This document shows, piece by piece, positions 17,801 through 25,380 of a stretch of 64,000 nt of DNA. Both the position numbers and the translations under genes were made by a program. Position 1 is the first letter of the stretch; each line of letters opens with the position of its first letter. The stretch lies in assembly GCA_016182965.1 (NCBI GenBank), contig JACPFM010000109.1, positions 53,929-117,928 on the forward strand, read 5' to 3'. The DNA comes from Deltaproteobacteria bacterium. Its GTDB lineage: Bacteria; Myxococcota_A; Polyangia; Polyangiales; JADJMO01. The notes beneath the pieces were generated by a model, which searched no databases, was not told where the DNA came from, and saw only the letters and a program-made list of their open reading frames with translations.

Positions 17801-19627
17801 TCGCAGTCGATCGTGGTCCCCGCGTCGAGCACCGCAGCGCTCCGCTTCCGCGTGCGCGCCGCCGCAGCGGGGGCGGTGCCGTTCACGGCCGCCTTCACCG
17901 AGACGCGAAGTCCGGGCGTGAAGTCCACCTTCGCGCTGCGCAACGACACCGAGCAGCGGGTGCTCTGGGTGAAGCCGCACGGCGTCCCGGTCGAGAGCCG
18001 CGTCACCGCCACCCTCGGCGGCGGCAAGGGCATGTCCTTCGAGATCGATCGCGCGCAGGACGATCAGCACATCGAGGCCGATCTGGCGATCGCCTTCCCG
18101 AGCGCCGTCCCGATGGTCGAGGGGCTCGAGGAGCTGGTGAGCGACGACTCGTACATGGGCGTCGATCCCGACGCCTCGCGCCTGCTCGCGGCGATCGCCC
18201 TCGAGGGCTATCTGCTGCGCACCGGCGCGCCCGCGGCCACCGTGGCGCGCGTTCACGAGCGCCTCCAGCTCGCGGCCACCGCGCTGCTCCTGCAGCAGCA
18301 GAGCGACGGCGGCTGGGGGTGGCGCTGGGATACGTTCGCCGCCCTGCACGGGCTCGGCACGGGGACCTCGCCGTACGCCAGCACGCACGCGCTGCACGCG
18401 CTCGCCAAGCTGCGCGACACCAACATCCCGGTCCCCGACGCGGCGATCGTCAGCGGCCGGAGCTACCTCCTGCGCTCGCTCGATCAGTCGGGCGAGGTCG
18501 ACGTCTCGAACGTGGCGTTCTGGGAGGGCGACGGCCCGTCGAAGAAGCGCGCGGCGACGATGGCGGCGTTCCAGGCGATCGCCGCGACCGAGAAGGGCCA
18601 TCCCGTGTGGGGCTCCGAGAAGGCGCAGATCGAGGCGCTCGCCGACAAGGCGCGCGCGATCGTCAAGGGCGGGCCGGGCTCGGAGGATCCGCTGACGCTC
18701 ACCTCGGCGGTGATGGGCCTCTGGCTGCACGGGCGCGCCGTCGGCATGACCAAGGTGAACGACGACGTCGAGCAGGGGATCAAGTCGCTGCTCGGCAGCT
18801 ACCGCGGCGGCTACTGGGAGCCGTCGTGGTTCCACGCGTGGGGCGGGCGCATCGAGGCGACACGCGGCGTGATCGAGCTGCTCACCACCGTGACGCCCGG
18901 CGCGTTCGAGGCCGATCTGCACGACGCCGTGAATTTCGTCCTCTCCACGCGGCCGTCGTGGGGCGCGTGGCACAACGCGTGGGGCACCGCCGCGGCCATC
19001 GAGGCGCTCACGTTCCTCGATCCGACGCCGCCCGAGAAGGACGGCGCCACCGTCAGCGTCAGCGTCGACGGCAAGGTCGTGCGCACCGTGAAGATCGATC
19101 CCGACGATCCGTTCGTCAGCGCCGCTTCGCTGCGCACCGTCGACCTGTCGGCGTTCCTGACGACCGGCAAGCACGAGGTTCGCGTCGCGTACGACGGCAA
19201 CCTCACCGCGCCGTCGACCGTGACCATCCGGCGCTTCGGGCCGGCGCGGGTCGAGAGCTTCGGGCTGAAGGTCGAGCGCGCGCTGACCGCGGCGAGCGTC
19301 GACGCGGGCGCGACGACCACCGCGACGATCAAGGTGACGTCGACGGTCGCTCGACCCGAGATCACCGTCACCGTGCCGCTCGCCGCGGGGATCGCCGCCG
19401 ACGGTCGCGCGCTCGAGGCGCTCGTGAAGAGCGGCGCGATCGCCGGGTTCCGCGAGGCGGGGTCGCTCGTGATCTCGCTGCACGACGTGAAGCCGGGCAC
19501 CAAGGAGCTCAAGGTCCCGCTGGTGGCCGCGCGCAAGGGCACCTTCACGCTCGCGCCGGTGCGCGCGGTCGTCCCGCGCGCGCCTGCGGAAGCGTTCAGC
19601 GACGAGATCCACGTTGCGGTGAAGTGA
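14867..19627 (+). CDS. Alpha-2-macroglobulin family lipoprotein without thioester
   Basis: About 1586 residues, the YfaS/bacterial alpha-2-macroglobulin architecture: N-terminal lipoprotein signal (LPALGALGWVAC), repeated MG domains (YVYTDRGVFNPGETIHVRAF), a Gly/Pro-rich bait-like segment (about 765-840), then an alpha/alpha-toroid (LLLQQQSDGGWGWRW, YASTHALHALAKLRD, WGAWHNAWGTAAAIEAL). The family traps proteases in the periplasm. The thioester CxEQ that should precede the toroid is replaced by MGVDPDASRLL, so covalent trapping is not possible. Starts at 14888 are also possible. A related envelope gene follows 24 bp downstream. Confidence 0.85.
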   Translation: MASRLGRMRASSVHPWLLPALGALGWVACGPAREGTTTPKGAAGGEHVTLAKAADVPPPAASVAPIAYKPFTIAPDASARRPLVPPPTAIPQPKGKGTVDDSGDETPLKDVLLGSAPAQADKDKAIDADAGSVAGGVRLVIDSPYQIFSKVGTYIHVAAWLPTFAPAANARVFVDGKLRGKTDATGTFVFRDVPDASGAGGGSHAVTILTGEGKGRLRGGANYNAYARTQSFERANLYVYTDRGVFNPGETIHVRAFAWRLRGDYRPFADAPVNVLLRKDGKVLGGGRVSTDKMGIAWLDLPLPSTAPEGPYELAVEHIGERATARLQIKRIVAPAVRIEHSLPRFLVRDVNELGFDVKLATSTGEPFKSGNVTVRCLDPKGNVVATEVRPVLGPGPHKFSLDGERLKKMRDGFADDQLAAVVVEVQDGATGRKDELRRDLRISRAPWRLVVETDRNEHVPGETVKVVVHTTDLEQSPAPGMDIEIVAKGYDDEGGKTLEKTVVAKTDTDGLAQATFTMTKGSLDLVARMVKAKSVQGFGYVSASPPRAMFADIAAPMVTEKAKTPVEIKFPSQYVPAEKVVHADVVDSSGALIHSFLVPITKEKGEWVASGSFPAPSWGSMLITFFALGVEKGKPTAMTGLLTDGANLPVVASRPITVTLKAPTTALPGAPIAVDIALDGPKINGPRPFAIGAAIADDSMLALLDPLERTPTQVLYNPERKVMASTGSQILTWPVVQKTWGTWNYDIALPPFGFRPGGVLPPGKKSKSKGGGYEAEDLDGGGDSYGYGGLGMSGMGPGGGGAAPSAAAPPPPPSPMKKAADEPAPAASPAPMAEAKSSLATGSSPKPDVGVLANAKKPEVKISIRTDFAPTSFWLPEKILPAPQGKEPVTTQLSAKLPDTIGTHRVTVVATDDRGAIGVGKATIKVDQDVSVRSDLPPVLAQGDEVEVGVAVRNTRPEAVTGTVALSSAGVTVVGAASQSIVVPASSTAALRFRVRAAAAGAVPFTAAFTETRSPGVKSTFALRNDTEQRVLWVKPHGVPVESRVTATLGGGKGMSFEIDRAQDDQHIEADLAIAFPSAVPMVEGLEELVSDDSYMGVDPDASRLLAAIALEGYLLRTGAPAATVARVHERLQLAATALLLQQQSDGGWGWRWDTFAALHGLGTGTSPYASTHALHALAKLRDTNIPVPDAAIVSGRSYLLRSLDQSGEVDVSNVAFWEGDGPSKKRAATMAAFQAIAATEKGHPVWGSEKAQIEALADKARAIVKGGPGSEDPLTLTSAVMGLWLHGRAVGMTKVNDDVEQGIKSLLGSYRGGYWEPSWFHAWGGRIEATRGVIELLTTVTPGAFEADLHDAVNFVLSTRPSWGAWHNAWGTAAAIEALTFLDPTPPEKDGATVSVSVDGKVVRTVKIDPDDPFVSAASLRTVDLSAFLTTGKHEVRVAYDGNLTAPSTVTIRRFGPARVESFGLKVERALTAASVDAGATTTATIKVTSTVARPEITVTVPLAAGIAADGRALEALVKSGAIAGFREAGSLVISLHDVKPGTKELKVPLVAARKGTFTLAPVRAVVPRAPAEAFSDEIHVAVK

Positions 19628-19651
19628 TCCGCGTGCTTACCGTTCGCACGC

Positions 19652-20767
19652 ATGTGCGACGTTCGGGGACGGGTGCGATCTCCGGCGATCGCGCTGGCCC
19701 TGACGATCGCCCTGGCGGCCACCACGGCGCGCTCGGAGCCGCGCAAGCACCCGACGCTCGCTCCGGTGACCGCCGTCGTGCCCGGGGCGCTGGTCCACGG
19801 CAGCGGCCACTTCGTCGCCGGCCACACCACCACCGCGAAGCGCCTCCTCATCACCGAGACCATCGGCCTCGCCCTGGTGGTCGGCTCGCTCGGCGGCCTC
19901 GCGGCGACGGGCGCCTCCCGCTACACGGTGACGCCGCTCGCGGTCGGCGCGGTCGTCGGGTTCGATCTGTTCGCGCTCTCGTTCCTCGCCGACGTGTACG
20001 GGACCACCGCGCCCGACGGCGGCACCGGCGCGCCGTTGCGCACGCGATCGCGGCTCGAGAGCGAGGTCGGCGTGCGCGCCGTCCACGATCCGCAGTTCCC
20101 CTACGGCGCCGTCGCCGTCCAGCGGCTCGATCTGCGAGAGGGGCGCGTCCGGCTGTCGCCGAGCGCGTGGCAGGCGCCGCGCGGCGGCGCGGGCGAGCTC
20201 TCCGTGCTCGTCTCCGCGCGGCTCGTGGGCCCCGGAACGCGCCCCGAGGACACGCGGCACCTCGCCGAGCCGCAGACGCACCCGGCTGACGGATCGTTCC
20301 TCGACGCCGAGCTCGTCGGCGGCCACCGCGGGTATCTCGGCGACGGCTTCTCCACCACGTGGGTCGAGTGGCGCGCGAGCGGCCGGCTCGATCTGCACCA
20401 CGTCGGCTCGACGCTGCGGGGCTCGTTCGCCGAGCTGCAGCTCGGGGCGGCGCTCGCCACGCATCGCTACTCCATCGGCGCGTCGGAGCGCGACGTCCTG
20501 CTGCTGACGCGCATCGGCTGGGGCATGTATGTAGGTCGCGGGCTGTCGCACGCCGGCGAGGTGACGGTGTTCTACGACCATCGCCGCGACACCATCACCG
20601 GCGGCATGTTGCTCCCGGGCATCGGCGCGGGGTACCTCGGCTTCGCCGGCTTCTCGGCGCGCTACTTCCTCGATCGCACGTTCGGCGTCGCCGCCGAGGG
20701 TCTGGTCGGCTCCGCGTGGATCGGCGGCGTCTCGCTCGTGGTTCGACAGGCAGGGCGCGCGTGGTGA
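19652..20767 (+). CDS. Exported membrane-associated protein, family unknown
   Basis: 371 residues. Signal peptide (SPAIALALTIALAATTARS), two hydrophobic segments near residues 70-110 (LLITETIGLALVVGSLGGLA and VGAVVGFDLFALSFLADVYG), then about 250 residues of alternating strands with aromatic belts ending in SARYFLDRTFGVAAEGLVG, like an outer-membrane barrel. The stop overlaps the start of the phosphoesterase gene in a GTGA, so both are co-translated. No family recognised. Confidence 0.65.
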   Translation: MCDVRGRVRSPAIALALTIALAATTARSEPRKHPTLAPVTAVVPGALVHGSGHFVAGHTTTAKRLLITETIGLALVVGSLGGLAATGASRYTVTPLAVGAVVGFDLFALSFLADVYGTTAPDGGTGAPLRTRSRLESEVGVRAVHDPQFPYGAVAVQRLDLREGRVRLSPSAWQAPRGGAGELSVLVSARLVGPGTRPEDTRHLAEPQTHPADGSFLDAELVGGHRGYLGDGFSTTWVEWRASGRLDLHHVGSTLRGSFAELQLGAALATHRYSIGASERDVLLLTRIGWGMYVGRGLSHAGEVTVFYDHRRDTITGGMLLPGIGAGYLGFAGFSARYFLDRTFGVAAEGLVGSAWIGGVSLVVRQAGRAW

Positions 20768-21852
20768 AGCGCGCGCTCTTGCTCTCTGTCGCCGCGGCGG
20801 CGGCGTCGTGCGTGCGCGTCTCCGAGGGGCGCGCCGAGCGCGATCGCGCGGTCGGCGCCGCGGAGATCGACGGGCTCTCGATCGTCGTCGACGACGGCCT
20901 CGCCGCCGTGCGCGCGCTGCAACCGGCGCGCGTCGACCTGTGGGGCAACGCGCCCGCGCTGTCGTTGCGCCTCGTGCTCGACGCCGCGCGCGACGTCGAG
21001 CTGCGCGTCGACAACGCCATGGCCGACGCGCGCGCCTTCGTCGGAGCGCGCGTGATCGACTCGACCGCGCCGGGCACGCGGCGCGCGTTCGTCATCCCGG
21101 CCGATGCGTTCGCGCCGTCGGAGGGCCGCTTCGCCGCGCGCGTCCTGGTCCGTCCGCCCGACGCCGACGAGCCGCGGCGCTTCCGGTTCGCGATGTACGC
21201 CGACGTGCAGGAGGCCATCGATCGCGTGCAGGACGTCTACGCGCGGATGAACGCCGAGGAGGGCGTCAGCTTCGCGTTGATGGCAGGTGACCAGACGACG
21301 CACGGCGGCCCCGACGAGCTCGAGGTGTTCCAGCGCGAGATGGCGACGCTCCGCTTCCCCGTGTTCGCCACCCTCGGCAACCACGAGCTCGGCAAGCCCG
21401 AGGTGCCCTATCACGACTGGTTCGGCCGCGGGTCGTCGTCCTTCGAGCTGCACGGCGCGCGCTTCACGCTGCTCGACTCCGCGAGCGCGACGATCGATGC
21501 GATCGTCTACGACTGGCTCGACGACTGGCTCGCGCGCGGCCGCGGGCGCGTGCACGTGGTGGCGATGCACATCCCGCCGATCGATCCCATCGGCGTGCGC
21601 AGCGGCTCGTTCGCGAGCCGCAACGAGGCGAACAAGCTGCTCGCGCGCCTCGCCGAGGGGCGCGTCGATCTGACGCTCTACGGCCACGTGCACTCGTACT
21701 ACGCGTTCGAGAACGCGGGCATCCCGGCGTACATCGCCGGCGGGGGCGGCGCGATCCCGGAGCGGTTCGACAACGTCGGGCGCCACTTCCTGGTGATCGA
21801 CGTCGACCCGGTGGCGCAGACGCACGCGACGCGGCTGGTGCGGGTCGACTGA
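20764..21852 (+). CDS. Calcineurin-like metallophosphoesterase, lipoprotein
   Basis: 362 residues. Starts with a lipoprotein signal (LLLSVAAAAASC). The metal-binding motifs appear in order: GDQTTHGG, LGNHELG, a HIPP histidine and GHVHSYY near the C-terminus. The first family motif, D-x-H, reads YADVQE, so the histidine is absent and one metal ligand is altered. The domain hydrolyses phosphomonoesters or diesters in related proteins; the substrate is unknown. The GTG start is set by the GTGA overlap with the preceding gene. Confidence 0.8.
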   Translation: MKRALLLSVAAAAASCVRVSEGRAERDRAVGAAEIDGLSIVVDDGLAAVRALQPARVDLWGNAPALSLRLVLDAARDVELRVDNAMADARAFVGARVIDSTAPGTRRAFVIPADAFAPSEGRFAARVLVRPPDADEPRRFRFAMYADVQEAIDRVQDVYARMNAEEGVSFALMAGDQTTHGGPDELEVFQREMATLRFPVFATLGNHELGKPEVPYHDWFGRGSSSFELHGARFTLLDSASATIDAIVYDWLDDWLARGRGRVHVVAMHIPPIDPIGVRSGSFASRNEANKLLARLAEGRVDLTLYGHVHSYYAFENAGIPAYIAGGGGAIPERFDNVGRHFLVIDVDPVAQTHATRLVRVD

Positions 21853-22309
21853 GTCGTCAGTCGTCAGTCGTCAGTCGTCAGTCGTCAGACTCGACTTTCG
21901 CCCATTTCGCCGCCACGGCGCCCCGCTAGGCCGTGGCCGGCGGGGTCAAAGGTCGAAAGTCGAAGGTCGAAAGGCCGAAGCAGAAAGATCTGCTCCGTTC
22001 GACCTTCGACCCTCGACCTTCGACCCTCGACCTTCGAAGCCGATGCTGCCAGCAGGCCATCGACCGAAAACGGCGAAAGGCGAGTCAGAGAGTGCGAATC
22101 TCTCGTCGAGCTTGGTCGAAGGTCGAAAGGTCGAAGGTCGAACCAAGGGCGGAGCCCCTGGAACCCTGTCGAAATGGGCTCTCGCTTCGACCTTCGACCT
22201 TCGACCAGCGGCGACTCGACGACCAGCGGCGACTCGGTCACCACCGGCGACCAGCCGCGACTCGGCCGCCGTCTCGGCTGACGACTGACGACTGACGACT
22301 GACGACTCT
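21853..22309. repeat. Intergenic repeat region with inverted flanks
   Basis: 457 bp without a gene. Five copies of GTCGTCA (21853-21887) open it and four copies of the complement TGACGAC (22279-22306) close it. Between them are several runs of GGTCGAAAG/GGTCGAAG in one orientation and of CGACCTTCGAC/CGACCCTCGAC in the other, plus a CGACCAGCGGCGACTCG tandem. Long imperfect hairpins can form. GTCGAAGGTCGAACC also occurs near 3770, so this is a dispersed family. The right edge abuts the stop codon of the HemQ-like gene. Confidence 0.8.
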
Positions 22310-23059
22310 TCAGGCGACGCGGTGCAGCACGTATCCGACGAAGAACGGGCCCATCTGCGAGATGAACTCCGAGGTCTGGCGGGTCGAGCGCATCGTCTGC
22401 ACGAGGTGCGAGAGCGGGTGCAGGTCCTTGCCGACCAGGCCGATGACGAACTCGTTGTCCCTCGCGTCGAGGCCGTGACAGGCGAGCCGGATGTCGTGAC
22501 CGAGGCCGGCCTGGCCGTACGCGTGGCCGATCACCGCGTGCTCGCGGAGGATCGCCGACTGCTCCTTCTCGTCGAGCTTCGCGAACGAGCCGGTGCGACG
22601 GAGCGGGTACCAGACGTGCCAGCGGAGCGCCTCGTCGAGCGCGTTCTTCACCGGGCGGCCGAGCAGCACGAACTCGAGATCGGGCTCGTACCCGATGGAG
22701 TAGCTGCGGCCGAACATGGTGAAGTCCTCCCGCAGCACGACCCCGCCGAGCGTCGGCGTGCCGAAGAGCGGGCGCACGTTGCGCACGAAGTGCGACGGGT
22801 CGTCGCTCCACGTGAGCAGGCCCACGCCGCGCGGATCCATCGTGTCGGCGTACACCACGCCGGGGATCTTCCGCTCGCGGAGCAGCGCGGCGGTGCCGTC
22901 GGCGATCTCGGCGGTGCGCTCGCCGTCGGGGGAGCGGAACACCAGCAGCTGCATGAACAGGCGGCGGTTCATCGCCTGGCGCTGTCCGTCCTTGGTGCGG
23001 CCGCCGTACTCGTTGACGTCGATCTCGGGGAGGCCCGGGCTGGTCTCCGGCTTGGTCAT
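22310..23059 (-). CDS. Chlorite dismutase/HemQ family haem protein
   Basis: 249 residues with a ferredoxin-like repeat. The C-terminal half shows the family pattern: LREHAVIGHAYG (proximal haem histidine region), CHGLDARDNEFVIGL, then LVQTMRSTRQTSEFISQMGP and FFVGYVL. HemQ members decarboxylate coproheme to haem b in many bacteria, while true chlorite dismutases split chlorite; the length and lack of signal peptide favour HemQ-like or related cytoplasmic haem enzymes. The ATG at 23059 removes a non-homologous N-terminus. Confidence 0.75.
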   Translation of the reverse strand: MTKPETSPGLPEIDVNEYGGRTKDGQRQAMNRRLFMQLLVFRSPDGERTAEIADGTAALLRERKIPGVVYADTMDPRGVGLLTWSDDPSHFVRNVRPLFGTPTLGGVVLREDFTMFGRSYSIGYEPDLEFVLLGRPVKNALDEALRWHVWYPLRRTGSFAKLDEKEQSAILREHAVIGHAYGQAGLGHDIRLACHGLDARDNEFVIGLVGKDLHPLSHLVQTMRSTRQTSEFISQMGPFFVGYVLHRVA

Positions 23060-23262
23060 TCGGGGACCGGTAGACGCTCCGTGCGCGCGCGGAAAGCACG
23101 TGTTGGCCGAAGGCCGCGCGAGCGACCGCCCCCGACCCGACCACCGAGCGCGACCGATCGCGGTGGCGAGCGAATTGCTGGACCGCACTGGTGCGGCGGC
23201 GCGGAGTCGCTCGGCAATGCAGCGGCGACGACTCGCCGCCTCTTCCTCTCCTGGAGGGTCTC

Positions 23263-23997
23263 ATGAACGGTCCTGCTCGCGCGCCCCTCGCGTTGGGGCT
23301 GGTGTTGCTCGCGTTCTCGGCGGCGTCCTCGGCGTGCAGCCCCAACCGCGACGGCAGCCGCGCCCCGGCCTCCGTCGCCACCGCCGCCACCGCCGCCACG
23401 GGCAAGTGGGCGCCGCGCGACCGCGCCGCGTGCGAGGACATCTGCGACGCGAGCGCCGCCTGCGGCGACTCGGCCGCGAGCTGCCTCACGCGCTGCAACG
23501 AGTGGCTGATCAAACGGTCGCGGCCCGGGATCGCCAGCGCGACGGCCCGGTGCGCCGTTCCGCGCATCGACGACGCCTGCGAGCAGTCCGCCGCGCGCGG
23601 CGCCGCGCGGGCCCTGGTCGCCTGCGTCGACGAGGCCGGGCGCCAGGCGCTGTCCAAGGACAAGGAGACGCTCCTCGTCGCCGCCCGCGCGATCTGCGAT
23701 CGCGGCGCGCGCTGCGGCGGCGGATCGTCCACCGACGCGAACCAGTGCGTGTCTCGCCTGCTGTCGGCGAAGCCGGCGCCGCGCGGGCTGGGCATCTTCG
23801 GCGCGATCAAGCCGGAGCTGGTCTCCGACTTCGCAGACTGCATGGAGACGAGCAACTGCGGCCCCGCGGGCGCGGCCTGCTTCGGCGAGATGCTCGGCGA
23901 GACCACCGCGCCGTCCGATTCCGACCCGGCCACGCCCGAAGAGAAACCATCCGGCCCCGGCGAGCCGCCGCCGGTCGAGGGCGGGACCAAGATCTAA
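23263..23997 (+). CDS. Cysteine-rich lipoprotein
   Basis: 244 residues with a lipoprotein signal (LGLVLLAFSAASSAC) behind a GGAGGG ribosome-binding site. The mature part has paired cysteines in a repeating pattern (CEDICDASAACG, CLTRCNEW, CAVPRIDDAC, CDRGARCG, CMETSNCGPAGAAC), probably disulfide-bonded, and a Pro/Glu-rich end. Such lipoproteins are common in myxobacteria; no function is known. Confidence 0.7.
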   Translation: MNGPARAPLALGLVLLAFSAASSACSPNRDGSRAPASVATAATAATGKWAPRDRAACEDICDASAACGDSAASCLTRCNEWLIKRSRPGIASATARCAVPRIDDACEQSAARGAARALVACVDEAGRQALSKDKETLLVAARAICDRGARCGGGSSTDANQCVSRLLSAKPAPRGLGIFGAIKPELVSDFADCMETSNCGPAGAACFGEMLGETTAPSDSDPATPEEKPSGPGEPPPVEGGTKI

Positions 23998-24041
23998 CTT
24001 GCCGCTCCGGCCTCGCGCGCGAATGCTCCGCGGCCGCGCAC

Positions 24042-25313
24042 GTGACGATCCTGACGATCCCGCAGGCCCCGACGCTCGAGCATCCGCTGCCGGCGGGCAT
24101 GCGCGATCTGCTCCCGCCGGAGGCGTCGCTGCGGCGGGCGATCGCCCGCGCCTTCCTCGGTCGCGCGGAGCTGTTCGGCTACGAGTTCGTCATTCCGCCC
24201 ATCTTCGAGTACGCGCACACCATCGAGCGGGGCCTCGGCACGCTCGATCCGCGCGAGATCGTGCGCTTCGTCGAGCCGGAGACCGGCGAGGTGGTCGCGC
24301 TGCGTCCCGACGTCACGCCGCAGATCGCGCGGCTCGTCAGCACACGGTTCGAGGGCAAGCCGCCGCCGTACCGGCTCGCCTACGACGCGAGCGTGCTGCG
24401 GCGGCGCGCCGGCTCGCGCGCCCGCACGCACCGGCAGATCGCGCAGCTCGGCGTCGAGCTCATCGGCGTCGCGCCGCTCGACGGCGATCTCGAGCTGCTG
24501 GTGCTCGCGGCGACGGCCCTCGCGGCCATGGGGCTCCCCGCCTTCACCATCGACCTGGGCCACGCCGAGATCGCGCGCTCGCTCCTCGCCGACGTCGAGC
24601 CCTCGCGCGCCGCGCACCTCGCCGACGCGCTCGCCAAGAAGGACGTCGCGCGGATCGAGACGCTCGCCGTCGGTCTGCCCACGCGAGACGCGCTCGTCGA
24701 GCTGCCGGCGCTGCACGGCGACCCGACGGTGCTGTCGCGCGTGCCCGAGGCGCTGTCGAGCAGCCCTGCGCGTGGCGCGATCGACCAGCTCCGCGGCCTC
24801 GTCGATCGGCTCATCGCGTCGCTCGAGAGCGAGGGCGTTCGTGGCGCGACGATCAGCGTCGACCTCTCGGAGGTGCGCGGCCTCGCGTACTACACCGGCC
24901 CGTTCTACCAGCTCTTCGCCGAGGGGCCGGGCGTCGCGATCGGCGCCGGCGGCCGCTACGACCAGCTGCTGTCGCGGTTCTCGACGTCCCAGGCGCTGCC
25001 CGCCAGCGGGCTCGCCCTCGACGTCGACGCGCTGCTGTGGGCGCTGCGCCTCTCGACCGCCAAGGTGCTCGAGCGCCCGCGTCGCGTCATCGTCACCGGC
25101 GAGGGCGCCGAGGGCTTCGCGCGCGCGCTCCGCGCCTCGGGCGTCTCGGCGGCCGTCATCGAGGGCGACGCCGCGGCCTACGCCCGCGCGTGGGGCTACG
25201 AGCTCATCGCGTGCGTATCGCCGGCAGGCGTCGAGGTCAGCGACGCCGAAGGCCGCACCAGAGAGACCATCCCGACCGAGGCCGCGATCGCGCGCCTCTC
25301 GGCGTCCTCATGA
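24042..25313 (+). CDS. hisZ: ATP phosphoribosyltransferase regulatory subunit
   Basis: 423 residues, a class II aminoacyl-tRNA synthetase-like fold related to HisRS: LPAGMRDLLPPE at the N-terminus, motif 2-like RLAYDASVLRRRAGS, and LAYYTGPFYQLFAEG in the C-terminal half. HisZ pairs with short-form HisG for the first step of histidine synthesis. Start at the GTG (VTILTIPQ), with a poor ribosome-binding site. hisZ-purA adjacency is common in proteobacteria. The stop codon lies in the first unit of a decamer repeat. Confidence 0.9.
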   Translation: MTILTIPQAPTLEHPLPAGMRDLLPPEASLRRAIARAFLGRAELFGYEFVIPPIFEYAHTIERGLGTLDPREIVRFVEPETGEVVALRPDVTPQIARLVSTRFEGKPPPYRLAYDASVLRRRAGSRARTHRQIAQLGVELIGVAPLDGDLELLVLAATALAAMGLPAFTIDLGHAEIARSLLADVEPSRAAHLADALAKKDVARIETLAVGLPTRDALVELPALHGDPTVLSRVPEALSSSPARGAIDQLRGLVDRLIASLESEGVRGATISVDLSEVRGLAYYTGPFYQLFAEGPGVAIGAGGRYDQLLSRFSTSQALPASGLALDVDALLWALRLSTAKVLERPRRVIVTGEGAEGFARALRASGVSAAVIEGDAAAYARAWGYELIACVSPAGVEVSDAEGRTRETIPTEAAIARLSASS

Positions 25314-25370
25314 CGAGACATGACGAGACTTGACGAGACTTGACGAGACTTGACGAGACTTGACGAGACT
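25311..25370 (+). repeat. Six TGACGAGACT decamers between hisZ and purA
   Basis: Six tandem units, the first ending in A and the other five identical TGACGAGACT, fill the hisZ-purA gap exactly. The first unit supplies the hisZ TGA stop, and the last abuts the GGAGGAG site of purA. The period equals about one helical turn, and because it is not divisible by three every frame meets a TGA stop within 30 bases. Confidence 0.9.
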
Positions 25371-25380
25371 GGAGGAGCCG

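Noticed and set aside
14234..19612. A 1792-codon open frame on the minus strand opposite the sigma factor and alpha-2-macroglobulin genes
   Set aside because: It results from G+C-rich third positions of the real genes; its product is a composition-biased Arg/Asp/Gly string with no domain, while both plus-strand products have clear families.
21853..22309. CRISPR array
   Set aside because: Units are 7-9 bp, occur in both orientations and have no unique spacers of regular length; no cas gene is present.
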